Assembly: GCA_938044055.1 (NCBI GenBank) | Contig: CALIQO010000498.1 | Coordinates: 1-12,426 of the forward strand | From: an uncultured Saprospiraceae bacterium | GTDB lineage: Bacteria; Bacteroidota; Bacteroidia; Chitinophagales; Saprospiraceae | Direction of reading: 5' to 3' | DNA: 12,426 bases | Shown here: positions 8,656 to 12,426 of the stretch, in pieces | Position numbering within the stretch: the first letter of the stretch is position 1 | How the letters are laid out: each line of letters begins with the position of its first letter | The notes under the pieces: model-generated | The model's input: the letters and a program-made list of their open reading frames with translations, nothing else | Databases searched by the model: none | What the model was told of the DNA's origin: nothing | Made by a program: the position numbers and the translations under genes

Positions 8656-9135
8656 TTATTTTGTCTTCAGAGAATCTATAGTGGAAAGTAGTTTCTGGCT
8701 GTATGCAATTAAGTATTCTGGAAGGTTCTTGTCATCTGTATCTATGAAAAATTCTTTCCATTCCCCATCTATACTTTTTAGAATATGTATGGTTCCTTGA
8801 TCATAGGCGTCAGGCATACCTATTCTATTATCTGTTTCTTCTTTTAATTGTGTAAGAGGTAGATCGTTTAAAATAGCTTTAGCTTCGGTGTAGGCGTCGG
8901 TGCCTAGTGGTATGGGAACAAAACTTAGTTCTTCATTGTAGTAACGTTCATTTCTATCACTAAAGACAGCCTCTCCTTGTATCATAAAAAGATCTGCACA
9001 ATCACCCATACACATCCCGTAGGATACACCGAACACGAATGAATCCATATCGGGTGTTATCGGTGTTAGCTTGCCTTCTTCTGTGCTGCATGAGAAGAGT
9101 ATTAAGGCAAGGAGCATCGGACTTATCAGTTTCAT
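8656..9135 (-). CDS. Small lipoprotein with paired cysteines, function unknown
   Basis: This 159-residue protein has a type II signal peptide with lipobox LFSC (residues 13-16), so Cys16 should be lipidated and the protein exported. After a short linker comes FGVSYGMCMGDCADLFMI (35-52), with Cys42 and Cys46 spaced C-x3-C. This is followed by an alternating hydrophobic pattern suggesting a small beta-rich fold, then GMPDAYDQGTIHIL (106-119) and a C-terminal helix. Short Bacteroidota lipoproteins with a GxCxGxC-like motif after the anchor are something I recall, but I cannot assign this one to a named family. Metal binding or a disulfide are both possible. It lies 55 bp downstream of the beta-propeller gene, and a perfect inverted repeat sits just upstream of its start. 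Confidence 0.8.
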   Translation of the reverse strand: MKLISPMLLALILFSCSTEEGKLTPITPDMDSFVFGVSYGMCMGDCADLFMIQGEAVFSDRNERYYNEELSFVPIPLGTDAYTEAKAILNDLPLTQLKEETDNRIGMPDAYDQGTIHILKSIDGEWKEFFIDTDDKNLPEYLIAYSQKLLSTIDSLKTK

Positions 9136-9155
9136 GGTTTCTTTTTTATATATAG

Positions 9156-9177
9156 ACGTTTACAATGAGGTAAACGT
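9156..9177 (-). promoter_or_regulatory. Perfect 8-bp inverted repeat between two lipoprotein genes
   Basis: ACGTTTAC (9156-9163) and GTAAACGT (9170-9177) form a perfect inverted repeat around a 6-nt spacer. It lies 20 nt upstream of the small lipoprotein start and 13 nt after the stop of the beta-propeller gene. Read on the minus strand, it is followed by CTATATATAAAAAAG, not a U-run, so it is a poor intrinsic terminator. It could be a dimeric repressor/activator operator or an intercistronic mRNA hairpin. Confidence 0.5.
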
Positions 9178-9190
9178 TGGTATGAGCAAT

Positions 9191-10501
9191 CTATTTCATA
9201 GATATAAGTGATGTCCAGACACTGAGTTTATTGTCTTCGAATCGGGTCCATATCGGACGTATGATTCCATCGTGGGCACTGATGTCGTTGTAGTCACCGA
9301 AGAAAATAAATGGATTCGGATTAAAAGATGATTCACTGATCTTCTTATTGATAAATGTTTCTCCTCCATCTGTAGAGTATGCTAGATATACATCTGTAAA
9401 GTTTTTTTCCGTTTCTCTGCGATCGTAAAACACAGTGTATATATATCCCGTCACTGGGTCGATATCCATCCATGTAAAGAACTGATGTCTCATGCTGTTG
9501 TCATCGTTTACCTTTTTAGGGCTGGACCAAGATTTTCCTTGATCATCACTCGATATGATCCACACATCTGTATCGTCTACACCATTCCGCTGGTCAGTCC
9601 AGTTGACATAGAGTCTTCCTCTATGTGGACCTGGGGAGTTATCTATTCCTAGAATGGGCATGCCATTGGCTCGCATCAATCCTGGTATTCTATGGTCCCA
9701 TCCACCTACATGGTCTGCGATTGCTTTTTCTTCTTTCATCCATGTTACTCCTCGATCGCTGGATTGATTGTGATAAAGCTTCCCATCATAAGACCATACC
9801 ACATGATAATTGCCATCTAGATCAATAGCAGGAACAGCTCCTTCTGTTGTAAGATCGCTGTCTATACAATCTCCTTCTTTACTGCTTATAGAAATAGGGG
9901 AAGTCCAGGTGATTCCATCATCGGTAGATTGAGAAAAAAGGATACGAGATTTATCCTCAGGATCCTTGCTTCCATACTTGTCGAATTCTGTCCATGTCAT
10001 AATGACTTTTCCAGAAGCAGGATCAATATACATCCATTGTTTGTCTTGGTCTTTCTCCCCTCTGATATCAGGAAATCCGCCATCGTTCCATGATTTGCCT
10101 TGATCTTTAGAAGTCTGGACTACGATTCGGTCTAGAAATTCTGGATCAGTATATGCACGTCCTGTAGGGTTAGAAAGATGGGCATAGTATATTGTGCCCT
10201 GGTCAGATATACGGATCACAGGGTCACCATAGACGCCATATGGAGAGGTTAATTTCTTGCGTTCCCAGGTTTCACCTTGGTCTTCTGAGATGTATAAATT
10301 ATCTAATATAGAACCACTGACTATTCTATTGTTGTCAGATGGATCGATACAGATGGATGGCTCGCATGGTCCTACTACACCTTCTGCATTGTGGATAAGA
10401 ACGTTTCCTTCATTGATGAAAGCAAGCTTGAGTGGCAAGACAGTTTTTCTCTGACACGAGAATAACAAGATGAAACAAGAAAAAAGGACGATTCGATTCA
10501 T
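9191..10501 (-). CDS. Exported BNR/Asp-box beta-propeller lipoprotein (sialidase fold)
   Basis: This 436-residue protein has lipobox LFSC (residues 13-16), so it should be a surface or periplasmic lipoprotein. Six Asp-box motifs of the form S-x-D-x-G-x-x-W/F are visible: SEDQGETW (72), SKDQGKSW (131), STDDGITW (192), SSDRGVTW (247), SDDQGKSW (318) and STDGGETF (376). One per blade fits a complete six-bladed sialidase-type propeller. It also carries PGPHRGRLYVNWTDQRNG (290-307) and FGDYNDISAHDG (401-412), segments I associate with broadly distributed secreted propeller proteins often labelled exo-alpha-sialidase. An RIPGL segment occurs at 271-275, but the FRIP motif of true sialidases is N-terminal and I cannot identify the three-arginine site. 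Sialidase activity is therefore unproven; it may be a binding protein or another glycosidase. It lies 44 bp after the Pmp3-type gene on the same strand. Confidence 0.88.
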   Translation of the reverse strand: MNRIVLFSCFILLFSCQRKTVLPLKLAFINEGNVLIHNAEGVVGPCEPSICIDPSDNNRIVSGSILDNLYISEDQGETWERKKLTSPYGVYGDPVIRISDQGTIYYAHLSNPTGRAYTDPEFLDRIVVQTSKDQGKSWNDGGFPDIRGEKDQDKQWMYIDPASGKVIMTWTEFDKYGSKDPEDKSRILFSQSTDDGITWTSPISISSKEGDCIDSDLTTEGAVPAIDLDGNYHVVWSYDGKLYHNQSSDRGVTWMKEEKAIADHVGGWDHRIPGLMRANGMPILGIDNSPGPHRGRLYVNWTDQRNGVDDTDVWIISSDDQGKSWSSPKKVNDDNSMRHQFFTWMDIDPVTGYIYTVFYDRRETEKNFTDVYLAYSTDGGETFINKKISESSFNPNPFIFFGDYNDISAHDGIIRPIWTRFEDNKLSVWTSLISMK

Positions 10502-10545
10502 AAATTGAAATTAAAGGATTTTCCTTGAAACATCTACTGCCCCAG

Positions 10546-10716
10546 CTAGTATTCTTCTTCATACTCACATCGGTTAAGAATAATTAATGCTGCGAGTACT
10601 CCTGGAACCCATCCCGCGCAAGTAAGCAAGGCAGTAATAATTATAGATCCACAACCTTTATCTATGACGGCAAGCGGTGGAAAAATAACTGAAAGAATAA
10701 CTCTTATTAAATTCAT
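10546..10716 (-). CDS. Pmp3/YqaE-family small membrane protein
   Basis: This short gene encodes 56 residues starting MNLIRVILSVIFPPLAVIDK, continuing GCGSIIITALLTCAGWVPG, and ending in an acidic tail, EYEEEY. The pattern is that of the Pmp3/YqaE (UPF0057) family: a first hydrophobic helix with a PPLAV centre, a GCG turn, and a second helix with GWxPG and then a basic-acidic end. Yeast Pmp3 affects plasma-membrane potential and salt tolerance, and bacterial members are often stress-induced; the biochemical role is not settled. The ATG at 10714-10716 gives the complete first helix. It lies upstream of the beta-propeller gene on the same strand, 44 bp apart, so co-transcription is possible. No convincing promoter or ribosome-binding site was seen. 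It is easily missed because of its length. Confidence 0.9.
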   Translation of the reverse strand: MNLIRVILSVIFPPLAVIDKGCGSIIITALLTCAGWVPGVLAALIILNRCEYEEEY

Positions 10717-10795
10717 AATGGTGGTGCTGTTTACCTTAACTAATGGTTACTAACCCGCATGTAGTTTCAGGTAATCGACAGAGGGTATGCAGTTC

Positions 10796-10833
10796 TCGAT
10801 TAAAGAAATAAAAGTCGATGAAAGAAATATAAG
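10796..10833 (+). repeat. Two tandem 19-bp direct repeats upstream of the metal-binding lipoprotein
   Basis: Unit 1 (10796-10814) begins TCGATTAAAGAAATA and unit 2 (10815-10833) begins TCGATGAAAGAAATA. They match at 17 of 19 positions and abut exactly. The pair ends 15 nt before a TATATTTG -7 box, so it would lie at roughly -30 to -67 relative to the expected start of transcription. No -33 box is seen at that promoter. This is the position and spacing expected for two activator-binding sites. Confidence 0.55.
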
Positions 10834-10848
10834 AGTCTCTTTCTTAAT

Positions 10849-10856
10849 TATATTTG
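10849..10856 (+). promoter_or_regulatory. -7 box (TAnnTTTG) of the metal-binding lipoprotein gene
   Basis: TATATTTG matches the Bacteroidota -7 consensus exactly. The ATG at 10874 follows 17 nt later, so the 5' leader would be only about 10 nt. No TTTG-like -33 element is seen 17-23 nt upstream; the 19-bp direct repeats occupy that area instead. The element supports the 10874 start over the in-frame ATG at 10787, which would lie upstream of the promoter. Confidence 0.6.
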
Positions 10857-10873
10857 TATTAAAATTCAGCGTT

Positions 10874-11134
10874 ATGAACTATAAAACATTGCTTTTTGCT
10901 AGTTTATTTTTTACCATATCTATGGTATCATGTAAGCACTCACATAGTGCTAAAGACAAGATGGGTAAGGAATATACATCAGCTTATGTATGCCCTATGC
11001 ACTGTGAGGGTTCTGGTAGCCACGAGATGGGTACCTGCCCTGTATGTAAAATGGATTATGTAAAGAATGAAGATGTTAACGATGGGCATGATCATGATGG
11101 ACACGATCACGATGGACACGATCACGATCATTAA
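10874..11134 (+). CDS. Heavy-metal-binding lipoprotein with His/Asp repeat tail
   Basis: From the ATG at 10874 this is an 86-residue lipoprotein. Its signal peptide MNYKTLLFASLFFTISMVSC ends in lipobox MVSC with Cys20. Next comes a Cys-rich motif, YVCPMHCEGSGSHEMGTCPVC (38-58), then KMDY. It matches the heavy-metal-binding domain seen in copper P-type ATPases and efflux proteins, normally YxCPMHPE...GxCPxCGM. Here His-Cys replaces His-Pro after CPM, adding a cysteine at 44. The tail is DGHDH three times plus DH (residues 70-86), a likely multivalent Cu, Zn, Ni or Co binder. An in-frame ATG at 10787 would give 115 residues but would bury the lipoprotein signal and start upstream of the -7 box, so I rejected it. 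It stands alone on the plus strand. A role in metal storage or tolerance at the cell surface is inferred. Confidence 0.85.
   Translation: MNYKTLLFASLFFTISMVSCKHSHSAKDKMGKEYTSAYVCPMHCEGSGSHEMGTCPVCKMDYVKNEDVNDGHDHDGHDHDGHDHDH
11081..11131 (+). repeat. 15-bp coding tandem repeat encoding DGHDH
   Basis: There are three 15-bp units, at 11081-11095, 11096-11110 and 11111-11125, followed by a 6-bp partial unit before the stop. Units 2 and 3 are identical (GATGGACACGATCAC). Unit 1 differs at three positions, all leaving the protein unchanged. Repeat number could vary by slippage, changing metal capacity without a frameshift. Confidence 0.85.
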
Positions 11135-11148
11135 TTAGAATAAAAAGT

Positions 11149-11182
11149 TAAGCCGTTCCCTATCTTTATAAGGAACGGCTTA
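11149..11182. terminator. Bidirectional intrinsic terminator between convergent genes
   Basis: TAAGCCGTTCC (11149-11159) pairs perfectly with GGAACGGCTTA (11172-11182), giving an 11-bp stem with a 12-nt loop. Read on the minus strand the hairpin is followed by ACTTTTTATTC, a good U-tract, 33 nt after the stop of the minus-strand lipoprotein gene. On the plus strand the tail is TTCATCTATT, which is weaker, 14 nt after the plus-strand stop. Confidence 0.85.
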
Positions 11183-11214
11183 TTCATCTATTAACCAATT
11201 TATACCATATCTTA

Positions 11215-12393
11215 TCAGCTGAAGGCTTTCTTTATTTTGCCTCGAGCATTTCTTTTTATTTTATCAAGCGCTTCTTCTACCATGTCGTAATCCCCGGGGA
11301 ATTGTTCTAGGTGTGTATCTAGTCTATTGTGGACCTCATTATTTAGCGCGCGCTTGTCTCCTATATAGATACATGAGAACCCAGAGAAGTGGATTTCAGT
11401 ATCCAGAGCAATCTCATCTGTAACATCTGACCGATGCAGATCTGTAATGGTTAGGAAGGCAGCAACAGCGGCTGACTTGTTTCTTTCAACTTCAGTTATC
11501 GATGCGCTGATATCTATGATTTTAGGCTCTTTAATGTCATTACCTAAGCTGTCTTTCGCTACATTTCCGTTTTCATCAAGCACATATTGAAATCCGTCCT
11601 CGATGGACGTTTCTTTAACATAGGTGTGTACATGTTCGCTTTCTCTGCCGATAGCAATCTCTTCTACATGCAAGGTGACTTTATAATCGTAGCTTGTATT
11701 TTGTCGAGGCACATCATCAAAAGCTATCCACTTCTTATCGTATCTACTCAACCCCATGTCGGTCAGCTCTAGAAGGCTATTGCGATCTAATCTCAAGTGT
11801 GCTGGAACCTCTATATCTAAGTAGACATATTCCTTCCCTAACTGTTCTGATCGGGTCAGTAGGCTTCCTATTTCCTTGTATGCAGGATAGTATCTTGCAA
11901 TGTGGGTAAGGTGTCTATATGCACTTCGTGCTTTTTCTTTATTAGATTCTGTATAATCAAGTAATAGTTCTTCTGCTAGGGCATAATGATATGCCGCATC
12001 TCTATTCTTATATTCAACTATTTCTTTTCTTACATCAACCATCTTAAAAGTAGCTACGTATCCATCTTCACTGATCAGAGGAAGATATCGTCTTACCTTA
12101 CTCTGTCTCTCAGCAATTTTTTCGTAACCCATCCATATGGTGTAATAATCTGACTCATTGCCCTTGTCAATCAGGTAGTCTAGTCTATGGAGGTCTTTAG
12201 CCATAACTCTAGAAAATGCATCTTCAAGAGCTACTACATACTTTGTCTTTCTATCTTCTTCCCCGCCTTGGAGTTTTTCTAGACTGTAAAGTATGGCTTT
12301 ATCGTATTCTCCTTTCTTTACCATTTTCTCTACGCTTTTACAAGAGAAGAGGGTGAGGAGGATAAGTGTGCTTATGTATAATTTTCTAGTCAT
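11215..12393 (-). CDS. Lipoprotein of unknown function with helical N-terminal half
   Basis: This 392-residue protein has a type II signal peptide with lipobox LFSC (residues 15-18), so it should be exported and lipid-anchored. Residues 20-185 look mostly helical and TPR-like, starting with KKGEYDKAILYSLEKL (26-41), a typical tetratricopeptide-style helix pair, and including AYHYALAEELLLDYTESNKEKARSAYRHL (split across 134-162). Residues 188-345 alternate in a beta-like way and contain VLDENGNVAKDSLGNDIKEP (271-290), a pattern I associate with conserved unnamed Bacteroidota lipoproteins. The C-terminus (366-392) is a basic amphipathic helix. No enzyme motif is visible. A scaffold or envelope-assembly role is possible but unsupported. 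The terminator at 11149-11182 follows its TGA stop; 33 bp of upstream sequence in the window shows no recognisable promoter. Confidence 0.85.
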   Translation of the reverse strand: MTRKLYISTLILLTLFSCKSVEKMVKKGEYDKAILYSLEKLQGGEEDRKTKYVVALEDAFSRVMAKDLHRLDYLIDKGNESDYYTIWMGYEKIAERQSKVRRYLPLISEDGYVATFKMVDVRKEIVEYKNRDAAYHYALAEELLLDYTESNKEKARSAYRHLTHIARYYPAYKEIGSLLTRSEQLGKEYVYLDIEVPAHLRLDRNSLLELTDMGLSRYDKKWIAFDDVPRQNTSYDYKVTLHVEEIAIGRESEHVHTYVKETSIEDGFQYVLDENGNVAKDSLGNDIKEPKIIDISASITEVERNKSAAVAAFLTITDLHRSDVTDEIALDTEIHFSGFSCIYIGDKRALNNEVHNRLDTHLEQFPGDYDMVEEALDKIKRNARGKIKKAFS

Positions 12394-12426
12394 AATTAGT
12401 GGCTATTGGTTGTAATAGAGACTACT

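Noticed and set aside
9156..9177. Inverted repeat as an intrinsic terminator of the propeller gene
   Set aside because: The minus-strand tail is A-rich (TATATATAAAAAAG) with no U-run, and the plus strand also lacks one.
10787..10873. Longer 115-residue form of the metal-binding lipoprotein
   Set aside because: The extra 29 residues would bury a clear lipoprotein signal peptide and span the direct repeats and the TATATTTG -7 box.
1..12426. CRISPR array, mobile element, prophage or defence system
   Set aside because: No regularly spaced repeats, transposase or integrase motifs, terminal inverted repeats or known defence domains were seen on either strand.

Overview
The window looks like a chromosomal segment from a member of the Bacteroidota. 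Three things point there. SecA has the large insertion in its first nucleotide-binding domain that is usual in that phylum. Two intergenic regions carry the phylum's -7 box (TAnnTTTG). Short lipoproteins with LFSC-type lipoboxes are frequent, and strong Shine-Dalgarno sequences are almost absent. I cannot name the genus from this sequence. The content is mostly housekeeping and envelope biology. I see no defence system, CRISPR array, transposase, integrase, phage gene, tRNA or rRNA.

Left part, plus strand (1-6943): the window opens inside secA, whose 5' end lies outside. After a 125-bp gap with a good promoter candidate comes a very compact run of a SPOR-domain secreted protein, rodA, tgt and lptG. 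The first two gaps are 4 bp each and the last junction is a 4-nt stop/start overlap. This run combines peptidoglycan binding, septum/rod glycan polymerisation, tRNA queuosine modification and LPS export. Two oddities sit here. In Tgt, the three cysteines of the zinc site are all serine while the histidine ligand is kept. The lptG reading frame has no ATG/GTG/TTG at its expected N-terminus and appears to begin at an ATA codon inside the tgt stop.

Middle part, minus strand (6955-10716): lptG converges tail to tail with nadE, 11 bp apart. Reading leftwards, the minus-strand run is a 56-residue Pmp3/YqaE membrane peptide, a six-Asp-box beta-propeller lipoprotein, a small cysteine-bearing lipoprotein and glutamine-dependent NAD+ synthetase. 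The genes are 44-63 bp apart, and a perfect 8-bp inverted repeat sits just upstream of the small lipoprotein. They may be one transcript, but no strong minus-strand promoter was seen.

Right part (10717-12426): an intergenic region holds two 19-bp direct repeats followed by a TAnnTTTG box. These drive a short plus-strand lipoprotein with a heavy-metal-binding Cys motif and a tandemly repeated His/Asp tail. It converges on a minus-strand lipoprotein of unknown function, and a strong hairpin between them probably terminates transcription, mainly for the minus-strand gene. There is no gene-free stretch longer than 300 bp.
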